Shown here: positions 45,445 to 53,300 of the stretch, in pieces
How positions within the stretch are numbered: the first letter of the stretch is position 1
How the letters are laid out: each line of letters begins with the position of its first letter
Source: an uncultured Mailhella sp.
GTDB lineage: Bacteria; Desulfobacterota; Desulfovibrionia; Desulfovibrionales; Desulfovibrionaceae
DNA length: 64,000 nt
Reading direction: 5' to 3'
Assembly (NCBI RefSeq): GCF_944324615.1
Contig: NZ_CALUWY010000007.1
Location: 1-64,000 of the forward strand
The notes under the pieces: generated by a model
Told to the model about the DNA's origin: nothing
The model's input: the letters and a program-made list of their open reading frames with translations, nothing else
The model's database searches: none
Program-made: the position numbers and the translations under genes

Positions 45445-48400
45445 ATGGAACTCATTGATAATATTAATAAATTGTTCGGCGATGACTTAAAGGCAATGCT
45501 TCGCTCGAAAAGCAGGCTGAAAATTGCGGCTTCCTGCTTTTCCATATATGCCTACGAAGCTCTGAAAAAGGAGCTGAAAAAAATAGAAGGGCTGGAATTT
45601 ATCTTTACGGCGCCCACCTTCATTGCCGATGAAGTAACCGATAAAATCAAAAAGGAGCGCCGGGAGTTCTTCATCCCCAAGGCAGGCCGTGAACACAGCC
45701 TTTACGGTACGGAATTTGAAATACAGCTCCGCAACAAGCTCACGCAGCGTGCCATAGCCAGGGAGTGCGCCGACTGGCTCCGGAGCAAGGCTGTTTTTCG
45801 CTCCAATAAAACACTGGCCCCCATGCAGTCCATGGCCTGTGTCCGGAACAGAGATTCCGCTGCCGTCTATATACCGCTTCAGGGTTTTACCGCCGTCGAT
45901 CTCGGCTATCAGCAAGGCAATGCCATATCCAATTTTATCAACCGATTTGACGACCCGGCAATCACCCTGAAGTATCTTCAGCTCTTCGACACCGTATGGA
46001 ATGACGCCGACAAGGTGCAGGATGTCACCGAACAGGTCTGTGAACACATTTCCTCCGTCTATGTGGAAAATTCGCCGGAACGCCTCTACTTTCTCATTCT
46101 TTACAATATATTCAGGGAATTTCTGGACGACATCAGCGACGACGTGCTTCCCAACGACAGAACGGGCTATCAGAATACGCTTGTGTGGAAGAAGCTCTTC
46201 AACTATCAGCGCGACGCGGCCGTGGGCATCATCAACAAGCTTGAAACCTACAACGGCTGCATTCTGGCCGACAGCGTGGGCCTCGGCAAAACGTTCACGG
46301 CGCTTGCCGTCGTCAAATATTATGAGCTGAGAAACAAATCCGTGCTTGTTCTGTGCCCCAAGAAACTGGCGCACAACTGGCTGACCTACAACAAGAACGT
46401 GAAGGCCAATATTTTTAAGGAAGACCGTTTCAATTACGATGTGCTGGCCCATACGGACCTTTCACGCACCAGCGGAGAATCCTTCGGCATTGCGCTGAAT
46501 CAGGTGAACTGGGGCAACTACGATCTTGTGGTCATCGACGAGTCGCACAACTTCCGCAACAACAATCCCTACAAGGAGCATGAAACCCGGTATCAGCGAC
46601 TCATGAACAAGGTCATACGCGAAGGCGTGAAGACCAGGGTGCTCATGCTTTCGGCAACGCCGGTGAACAACCGTTTTTCCGATCTGCGCAATCAGCTCGC
46701 CCTGGCCTATGAAGGAGATTCGGATAACCTGAGCAAGAAACTCCGCGGTTCCAGAAGCGTGGAGGAAATATTCCGCCGGGCGCAGACGGCGTTCAATGCC
46801 TGGTCGAAGCTGCCGCCGGAAGAACGCACGCCCAAGGCCATTCTGGATCAGCTGGATTTCGACTTCTTCGACCTTCTGGACAGTGTGACCATCGCCCGTT
46901 CCCGCAAGCATATTCAGACATTTTACGACACAACGGACATAGGCAACTTCCCGCAGAGAAGAAAGCCCGTCTCCTTCCGCTGTCCTCTGACGGAGCGGAA
47001 GGATGTGCCCGACTTCAACGGTATTTACAAGCAGCTTTCGGTACTGACGCTCTGTGTCTATACGCCGCTTGCCTATCTCTTTCCCAGTCGGATAAAAAAA
47101 TACGCCGACCTGTACGACACCAGAGTCGACGGGAAAAGCGTGCTCCGTCAGGCGGACCGTGAACGGAGTCTTCAGGCTCTCATGACCACCAACCTGCTCA
47201 AGCGTCTGGAAAGTTCGGTGGAAGCATTCCGGCTGACGCTTGGCGGGCTTCAGGAGAATTACGCGCGGATTCTGGAAAGTGTGGCGAACTTCAAAAAAAA
47301 CGGCTCGGGCTTTGTCCATGAAGGCGAGCTTCCCCCCTCTCTGGAAGAAGAGGAGGAAGACATGCCTACCATCGGCAGCAAAGTGAAAATCAGCCTGGCA
47401 GACATGGACATCATCACCTGGGAACGCGACCTTGCCGCCGACCTTGCCGTGATTGAAAGCCTGCTGGAAGCCATGGCCCGCGTTACCCCGGAAGACGACG
47501 CCAAGCTTGCCCACCTGAAGGCGCATGTGGCGGAAAAGATTGCGCATCCCATCAATGCAGGAAACAGAAAAATCCTTCTGTTCACGGCCTTTGCCGATAC
47601 GGCCCGGTATCTTTACGAAGAGCTTGTGCCTGAAGTCGGAAAGCTCGGCCTTCATGCGGCCCTTGTCACCGGTTCATCCGCCCCGAAGTCCACGCTGAAA
47701 AAATCGTATGACTTTGAATCGGTTCTCACGCTTTTTGCTCCCCGGGCCAAGGAAAAGGATAAAATCATGCCGGAGGAGCAGGGAGAAATCGACCTGCTCA
47801 TTGCCACGGACTGCATTTCTGAGGGGCAGAACCTTCAGGATTGCGACTACCTCATCAATTACGATATTCACTGGAACCCCGTGAGAATTATTCAGCGCTT
47901 CGGCCGTATCGACCGCATAGGTTCTCCCAACGCGAGCATACAACTGGTGAATTACTGGCCCGATATTTCGCTGGATGAATACATCAATCTGAAGGAGCGC
48001 GTGGAAAGCCGCATGATCATTACGGACCTTACAGCCACGGGCGACGACAACATCCTCACGGCCAAAAGCACGGATGTTTCTTACAGACGGGAACAGCTCC
48101 GCAGGCTTCAGGAAGAAGTCATGGAAATGGAGGACCTGAAAACGGGTATTTCCATTACCGACCTTGGCCTGAACGACTTTCGTATGGACCTGCTTAATTT
48201 CGTCAGGGAGAACGGTGACCAGACACTGGCGCCCAAGGGACTTCACGCGGTGGTTTCCGCCCGGCCGGAACTCGGCCTTGTGCCCGGCGTGGTGTTCGCC
48301 CTGCGCAATCTGAACAAGGGGGTGAGCGTCGGTCAGTACAACCGCCTGCACCCGTACTACCTCCTTTACATAGGCAGGGACGGAACCATGGTTGCCGAGC

Positions 48401-48684
48401 ATGCGGAAGTGAAAAAAATACTGGATCTGGTGCGGACGGCCTGCAAGGGGCAGGAAACGCCCCTGTATGACATCTGCCGGAAATTCAACGACGAAACCGC
48501 GGAAGGACGGGATATGAAGGCTTATTCCGCGCTGCTCTCTCAGGCCATACAGTCCATGATAGAGGTTAAGGAAGAACGTGATATCGACAGTCTTTTTTCC
48601 GCCGGCAGAACCACGGCGCTGGTCAACACCATAGCCGGTCTGGATGATTTTGAACTCATAGCCTTCCTGGTGGTCATGCCATGA
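45445..48684 (+). CDS. SNF2-like SF2 helicase with N-terminal PLD-like region
   Basis: 1079 residues. The N-terminal 200 residues resemble the phospholipase D-like region found on bacterial SNF2-type helicases, but I see no intact HxK catalytic pair. Helicase motifs are I LADSVGLGKTFTALAVVKYY (about 273-292), II DLVVIDESHNFRNNNPY (about 360), III MLSATPVNNRFSDLRNQLA, V LLIATDCISEGQNLQDCDYL and VI NPVRIIQRFGRIDRIGSPNA (about 810-835). Start ATG has GAAGGA. The stop overlaps the next gene's ATG (ATGA). Likely an ATP-driven DNA translocase of the restriction cluster that follows. Confidence 0.88.
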   Translation: MELIDNINKLFGDDLKAMLRSKSRLKIAASCFSIYAYEALKKELKKIEGLEFIFTAPTFIADEVTDKIKKERREFFIPKAGREHSLYGTEFEIQLRNKLTQRAIARECADWLRSKAVFRSNKTLAPMQSMACVRNRDSAAVYIPLQGFTAVDLGYQQGNAISNFINRFDDPAITLKYLQLFDTVWNDADKVQDVTEQVCEHISSVYVENSPERLYFLILYNIFREFLDDISDDVLPNDRTGYQNTLVWKKLFNYQRDAAVGIINKLETYNGCILADSVGLGKTFTALAVVKYYELRNKSVLVLCPKKLAHNWLTYNKNVKANIFKEDRFNYDVLAHTDLSRTSGESFGIALNQVNWGNYDLVVIDESHNFRNNNPYKEHETRYQRLMNKVIREGVKTRVLMLSATPVNNRFSDLRNQLALAYEGDSDNLSKKLRGSRSVEEIFRRAQTAFNAWSKLPPEERTPKAILDQLDFDFFDLLDSVTIARSRKHIQTFYDTTDIGNFPQRRKPVSFRCPLTERKDVPDFNGIYKQLSVLTLCVYTPLAYLFPSRIKKYADLYDTRVDGKSVLRQADRERSLQALMTTNLLKRLESSVEAFRLTLGGLQENYARILESVANFKKNGSGFVHEGELPPSLEEEEEDMPTIGSKVKISLADMDIITWERDLAADLAVIESLLEAMARVTPEDDAKLAHLKAHVAEKIAHPINAGNRKILLFTAFADTARYLYEELVPEVGKLGLHAALVTGSSAPKSTLKKSYDFESVLTLFAPRAKEKDKIMPEEQGEIDLLIATDCISEGQNLQDCDYLINYDIHWNPVRIIQRFGRIDRIGSPNASIQLVNYWPDISLDEYINLKERVESRMIITDLTATGDDNILTAKSTDVSYRREQLRRLQEEVMEMEDLKTGISITDLGLNDFRMDLLNFVRENGDQTLAPKGLHAVVSARPELGLVPGVVFALRNLNKGVSVGQYNRLHPYYLLYIGRDGTMVAEHAEVKKILDLVRTACKGQETPLYDICRKFNDETAEGRDMKAYSALLSQAIQSMIEVKEERDIDSLFSAGRTTALVNTIAGLDDFELIAFLVVMP

Positions 48685-49334
48685 CGCTTTACGAGTATCC
48701 CCCGGCCGGTGCGTTCGGCAGAATCATCCCCAAGGAGAAGATTTATGCGCACGGCTCCGTGTCCCCGAAAGTCCGGGAGCTGTTTGTTTCGCAGGTGGCG
48801 CAGATACGCTGGAAGTACAAGCTGGCCCCGGAAACCATCCATGTGAGCGCTACGCCCGGCGTTCTGGAAATTCAGGTGTTCGATGTGACGTTGAAAGGGG
48901 AGGAGCTGAATATGCAGGTGCTCCGCTGCATGGATGAAGCCATCCCCACATCCGTCATCTACGAACTGAGGTATGGAGACAGGCTGCGCGTGGCCGCCGC
49001 GCCCAAGGTGCGTTCCGGGGAAACGGCGCTCATGGGCGACCATGTCTTTTCCGAATGGATGCCTGCGGACGCCCCGCGGGAACCGCTCCCCGTAGCGCTG
49101 GACTTGGAGCGGCTTTATGGGATACTCCTGTCGACGCTGGTGCCCTTCCGGCAACGAGCGGAAGAACCGCTGAAAGCGTGGATACTGCGCCTGAAGGCGA
49201 TTCGGGAAAAGCAGAAGGAAGCGGCGGCGCTGGAAACCAGCTTGCGACGGGAAAAGCAGTTCAACCGGCAGATTCCCATCAACAGGGAACTGCGGCAGGC
49301 CCGCCGGGAACTGGAAGAACTCTGCCGCGAGTAA
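48681..49334 (+). CDS. DUF4391-family protein
   Basis: 217 residues. It reads TLYEYPPAGAFGRIIPKEKI YAHGSVSPKVRELFVSQVAQ IRWKYKLAPETIHV, then IQVFDVTLKGEELN and VLRCMDEAIPTSVIYELRYG, the pattern of DUF4391 proteins. The C-terminal third (LKAWILRLKAIREKQKEAAA through RQARRELEELC) is a charged coiled coil. Function is unknown; the family occurs beside helicases and methyltransferases. Four-base overlap with the helicase gene indicates coupled translation. It may bridge helicase and methylase. Confidence 0.82.
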   Translation: MTLYEYPPAGAFGRIIPKEKIYAHGSVSPKVRELFVSQVAQIRWKYKLAPETIHVSATPGVLEIQVFDVTLKGEELNMQVLRCMDEAIPTSVIYELRYGDRLRVAAAPKVRSGETALMGDHVFSEWMPADAPREPLPVALDLERLYGILLSTLVPFRQRAEEPLKAWILRLKAIREKQKEAAALETSLRREKQFNRQIPINRELRQARRELEELCRE

Positions 49335-49344
49335 GAAAATATAT

Positions 49345-49388
49345 CGGGGCTCCGCCCCGTACCCCGCCGGGGGAAATGATTTCCCCCG
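49345..49388. repeat. Pair of GC-rich hairpins (REP-like) between DUF4391 and mod
   Basis: CGGGGC-TCC-GCCCCG (49345-49359) and CGGGGGAAA-TGA-TTTCCCCCG (49368-49388) lie back to back in a 108-base gap. Both stems are perfect. No U-run follows. Only one copy exists in this window; the layout resembles dispersed palindromic intergenic elements. Confidence 0.65.
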
Positions 49389-49442
49389 CCCCCCCACAGC
49401 AGGGCGCGCCCGATGGGCCCGCCCGGATGAAAGGAACCTATC

Positions 49443-51362
49443 GTGGACAAGCTCAAGATGCACACCCCGGACATGACGCAGGACAACATTGCCCGCATAC
49501 GCGAACTGTTTCCCAACTGCGTGACGGAAGCGAAGGACAGTAACGGCAACCTTTCCCTTGTCGTGGATTTCGACGCCCTGCGTCAGGAGCTTTCAAACAG
49601 CATTGTGGAAGGGGAACGGGAACGCTACCGCCTGGACTGGCCGGGCAAAAAGGAGGCCATGCTCGCCGCCAACGCGCCCATAGCCAGAACCCTGCGTCCC
49701 TGCCGGGAAGAAAGCGTGGACTTCGACACCACGCAGAACCTCTTCATCGAAGGCGACAACCTCGACGCGCTGAAACTGCTGCAGGAATTCTATCTCGGCA
49801 AGGTTAAAATGATCTATATCGACCCGCCCTACAACACGGGCAACGATTTCATTTATGAAGACGACTTTGCCGAAAACACCGATGACTATCTTGAACGCTC
49901 CAGCCAGAAGGACGAAACCGGCCGCCTTGTGGCCAATACGGAAAGCAACGGCCGTTTCCATTCCGACTGGCTGAGCATGATGTATCCGCGCCTGAAGCTG
50001 GCAAGAAATCTGCTGAGTGATGACGGGGTGATATTTATCAGTATAGATGATAGCGAAGTTGAAAATTTAAAAAAACTTTGCAATGAAATTTTTGGTGAGG
50101 ATAATTCTATCGGTACAATATTATGGAAGAAAAAAACTAATGGAAATAATATGGGAATTATTCCACCTGTCCATGATTATATTATATCATATTCAAAAAA
50201 TATTAATAAAATTTCAGATATCGGATATAATATAACACAAAAACACATTGAGAAAAATTATTCAAACCCTGATAATGATCCTCGCGGTGACTGGACAACC
50301 ATGGATTTGTCTGCAAATCATAAAGGACCATATTTTCCTATTACTAATCCAATTACTGGACAAATTTTTTATCCTCCTGAAGGAAGATATTGGGTTTTTA
50401 ATGAAGAAGAAGTAAAAAAACGAATTTCTGAAAAGAGAATTATATTTGGAAAAACGGGAAAATCTAGACCAGTACAAAAAGTTTTTGCATCTGAAAGGAT
50501 GCAAGGAAAAATTCGTGCTGAATCTTGGTGGGATAATCATGGAATGAATGAAGATGCAACTGCCGAACTTAGAGAACTTTTTGGACAAGGAAAACTTTTT
50601 ACTCACCCTAAGCCTTCAAAATTAATATATCATCTCACAAAAATTACCAGCGTAAATAATGATCTCATCCTCGACTTTTTCGCCGGTTCCTCCACCACGG
50701 CCCACGCCGTGATGCAGCTCAACGCGGAAGACGGGGGGAATCGCCGTTTCATCATGGTGCAGTTGCCGGAAGTGTGCGACGAAAAGAGCGAAGCCGCCAG
50801 GGCAGGCTATAAAACCATTGCGGAGATAAGCAAGGAGCGCATACGCCGCGCCGGAAAGAAGATTAAGGAAGAGCTGGCCGCAAAAGAGACGGGCGTTTCT
50901 TCCACGGGGCAGGGAAGTCTTTTGGAAACGGCAAAGCCTGCTGCCTCCTCGCTGGATACCGGCTTCCGCGTGCTGAAGGTGGATTCCTCCAACATGAACG
51001 ACGTGTTCTACAACCCCGACGCCGTGACGCAGAAAACGCTCATGGAGGCGGTGAGCAACATCAAATACGACCGTTCCGACGAAGACCTGCTCTTTCAGGT
51101 GCTGCTGGACTGGGGCGTGGACCTTTCCCTTCCCATCCGCCGGGAAAAGAGGCAGGGCAGAGACGTGTACCTTGTGGATGAAAACGCGCTTGTCGCCTGC
51201 TTCGACAAGAACATCACGGAAGAACTCGTGCAGGAACTGGCCGAACTTCAGCCTCTGCGCGTCGTGTTCCGCGACGACGGCTTTGCCTCCGACGCGGTGA
51301 AAATCAACGTGGACCAGATATTCCGTCAGATTTCCCCCGGCACGCTGGTCAAGTCCCTGTAG
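49443..51362 (+). CDS. mod: Type III restriction-modification methyltransferase (Mod)
   Basis: Adenine methyltransferase and specificity subunit, 639 residues. The GTG start gives the family opening MDKLKMHTPDMTQDNIARIR ELFPNC and has AGGA upstream. Motif IV DPPYNTGNDF (127-136) precedes motif I FAGSSTTAHAVMQLN (about 413-427), the beta-class order of type III Mods; HSDWLSMMYPRLKLARNLL is family-typical. The segment between the motifs, residues about 195-400 (bases about 50020-50650), is the target-recognition domain and is strikingly AT-rich compared with both ends. Separated from res by an AAA/DUF4276 pair. See findings. Confidence 0.95.
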   Translation: MDKLKMHTPDMTQDNIARIRELFPNCVTEAKDSNGNLSLVVDFDALRQELSNSIVEGERERYRLDWPGKKEAMLAANAPIARTLRPCREESVDFDTTQNLFIEGDNLDALKLLQEFYLGKVKMIYIDPPYNTGNDFIYEDDFAENTDDYLERSSQKDETGRLVANTESNGRFHSDWLSMMYPRLKLARNLLSDDGVIFISIDDSEVENLKKLCNEIFGEDNSIGTILWKKKTNGNNMGIIPPVHDYIISYSKNINKISDIGYNITQKHIEKNYSNPDNDPRGDWTTMDLSANHKGPYFPITNPITGQIFYPPEGRYWVFNEEEVKKRISEKRIIFGKTGKSRPVQKVFASERMQGKIRAESWWDNHGMNEDATAELRELFGQGKLFTHPKPSKLIYHLTKITSVNNDLILDFFAGSSTTAHAVMQLNAEDGGNRRFIMVQLPEVCDEKSEAARAGYKTIAEISKERIRRAGKKIKEELAAKETGVSSTGQGSLLETAKPAASSLDTGFRVLKVDSSNMNDVFYNPDAVTQKTLMEAVSNIKYDRSDEDLLFQVLLDWGVDLSLPIRREKRQGRDVYLVDENALVACFDKNITEELVQELAELQPLRVVFRDDGFASDAVKINVDQIFRQISPGTLVKSL

Positions 51363-51373
51363 GAGAGCCACGT

Positions 51374-52567
51374 ATGAAGATTGAATCCATTTCCCTGCAC
51401 AACTTCAAGGTATTTCAGAATATCGAAATACGCGATATCCCGCCTTTCGCCGTGTTTGTCGGCGCCAACGGAGCCGGCAAGAGCACGTTGTTCGACGTGT
51501 TCGGCTTTCTCAAAGACTGCCTCACCTACAACGTGACCCGGGCGCTTCAGGTCAGAGGCGGCTTTCATGAAGTCGTTTCCCGCGGACATAGGAACGAAAG
51601 CATCGCCATTGAGATTCAATACCGCCTGCCCATCAACGACAAGAACCGCCTTGTCACCTATCGCATAGAAATAGCGCTGATAAACAACCGGCCGGCCATT
51701 GTCAGGGAACTGCTCCGCTATAAGAGAAGCTCCTACGGTTCTCCTTACCATTTTCTCGATTTCTCCCACGGCAGAGGCTATGCCATCACCAACGAAGAGG
51801 ATTTTGACAAGCCGGATGAAAAACTGGACAGAGAAGAGCAGGATCTCGGAGCCCAGGACATTCTCGCCATCAAGGGGCTGGGACAGTTCCAGAAGTTCAA
51901 GGCGGCCAACGCCCTGCGTCAGACCATCGAAAACTGGCATGTTTCCGACTTTCACATCAGCGCGGCCCGCGGTGCCAAGGACGCCATCGGAGAATACGAG
52001 CACCTTTCCGCCAGCGGGGATAACCTTCAGCGAGTCGCCAAAAACCTTCTTGAAAATCACCGTGATGTCTATGATGCCATTGTGGCGGCCATGAAGCGGC
52101 GTGTACCCGGCGTGACCGACATCACTCCCGAGGAAACCGTGGACGGCAGACTGGTGCTCCAGTTCGGCAACGCCTCCTTCAAGGATCCGTTCATCGACAG
52201 GTACGTTTCCGACGGAACACTTAAAATGTTTGCCTACCTTGTGCTTCTCTACGACCCGCGTCCTCATCCTTTCCTTTGCGTGGAAGAGCCGGAAAACCAG
52301 CTCTACCCCCTTCTTCTGGGCGAACTGGCGGAAGAGTTCCGCCTCTATGCCGAAAAGGGCGGGCAGGTCATGGTATCTTCCCATTCGCCGGACTTTCTCA
52401 ATGCCGTGGAGCTTGACGAAGTGTTCTGGCTGGAGAAGGGGGAAAACGGCTTTACCCGCATACTGCGCGCCAGAGACAACGCCCAGATTGCCGCCTACAT
52501 GAAGGACGGAGACAGAATGGGGGAACTCTGGAAGCAGGGATTTTTCGGTAAGGTGGCCCCCCGATGA
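51374..52567 (+). CDS. AAA_21-type ABC-like ATPase
   Basis: 397 residues. Walker A is FVGANGAGKSTLFDVFGFLK (about 30-49); Walker B is FLCVEEPENQLYPLLLGELA (about 296-315), and the H-loop is VMVSSHSPDFLN. The single-polypeptide RecF/SMC-like ATPase head without coiled coil is the AAA_21 type found in abortive-infection and OLD-like modules. AGGAG precedes the ATG, 11 bases after mod. It overlaps the next gene by ATGA, so the pair acts together. Likely the sensor/motor half of a two-gene toxin module. Confidence 0.88.
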   Translation: MKIESISLHNFKVFQNIEIRDIPPFAVFVGANGAGKSTLFDVFGFLKDCLTYNVTRALQVRGGFHEVVSRGHRNESIAIEIQYRLPINDKNRLVTYRIEIALINNRPAIVRELLRYKRSSYGSPYHFLDFSHGRGYAITNEEDFDKPDEKLDREEQDLGAQDILAIKGLGQFQKFKAANALRQTIENWHVSDFHISAARGAKDAIGEYEHLSASGDNLQRVAKNLLENHRDVYDAIVAAMKRRVPGVTDITPEETVDGRLVLQFGNASFKDPFIDRYVSDGTLKMFAYLVLLYDPRPHPFLCVEEPENQLYPLLLGELAEEFRLYAEKGGQVMVSSHSPDFLNAVELDEVFWLEKGENGFTRILRARDNAQIAAYMKDGDRMGELWKQGFFGKVAPR

Positions 52568-53142
52568 GCGCCCTTGTCTTTCTGCTGGAAGAGGAATCGG
52601 CAAAGAACATGCTGGAAGGCATTGTTCCCCGCCTTGTCCCGGAAGGCGTGCATGTGCAGTACATGACCTTCAGCGGCAAGCAGGATCTGGAGAAACAGAT
52701 GGAAAGGAAAATCCGCCTCTGGATGGAGCCGGATTCCCGATTCATCATCCTGCGCGATCAGGATTCCGGAAACTGCTTCGACATCAAGGCGCGTCTTCTG
52801 GAGCTTACGAAGAAAACAGGAAAGGCGGACGTCTGTCTTGTGCGCATTGCCTGCCATGAGCTTGAAAGTTTTTTCCTCGGCGACCTTGCAGCCGTGGCGC
52901 AGGGATTGAACATGCCTGCCCTTGCCGAAAAGCAGAACAAAAAGTCCTACCGCAAGCCGGATACCATTGCCAATGCGGCGGAGGAGCTTAAAAAGCTCAC
53001 CGGCAACAGATACAGCAAGCTTGCCGGTTCCCGGGCCATCGGCCCGTGCCTCTCGCTGAACGGCTCCAACCGTTCCCACAGCTTCGGCGTGCTGGTGGAG
53101 GCCATATTCCGTCAGGCCTCTCTGCTGCCCCGTCAGGCATAA
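52564..53142 (+). CDS. DUF4276-like (TOPRIM-like) protein, partner of the AAA_21 ATPase
   Basis: 192 residues. The arrangement of acidic motifs, LVFLLEEESAKNMLE near the start, FIILRDQDSGNCFD (DxD) around 57-70 and RIACHELESFFLGDLAAVAQ around 95-114, is the E...DxD...E pattern of TOPRIM-fold nucleases, as expected for DUF4276. Coupled to the ATPase by a four-base overlap. The two together resemble a split OLD-type ATPase-nuclease or an AbiL-like abortive-infection pair. Inserted between mod and res. Nuclease activity is inferred from motif layout only. Confidence 0.75.
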   Translation: MSALVFLLEEESAKNMLEGIVPRLVPEGVHVQYMTFSGKQDLEKQMERKIRLWMEPDSRFIILRDQDSGNCFDIKARLLELTKKTGKADVCLVRIACHELESFFLGDLAAVAQGLNMPALAEKQNKKSYRKPDTIANAAEELKKLTGNRYSKLAGSRAIGPCLSLNGSNRSHSFGVLVEAIFRQASLLPRQA

Positions 53143-53210
53143 AGGATTTCCTGCCGAAGGCAGTTCCCATGCGTCTATAGAAGGCAAGGTGCTGAAGCCC
53201 GACGGTCCGT

Positions 53211-53240
53211 TTGCTTTAATTCCTGTTATTTCAATATGAT
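53211..53240 (+). promoter_or_regulatory. Promoter for the res gene
   Basis: TTGCTT (53211-53216), 18-base spacer, TATGAT (53235-53240; 5 of 6). The region 53143-53300 is AT-rich compared with the genes, so res can be transcribed separately from the upstream cluster. Confidence 0.55.
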
Positions 53241-53300
53241 ATTTCTTTATGCAGCCGTTGCTAAAAAGAAACGGTGCAGAAAGAAAAAGCAGGTTCTCCC

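Noticed and set aside
49443..51362. Phase-variable repeat tract in mod
   Set aside because: I found no tandem repeats or long homopolymer runs in the gene, unlike known phase-variable mod genes.
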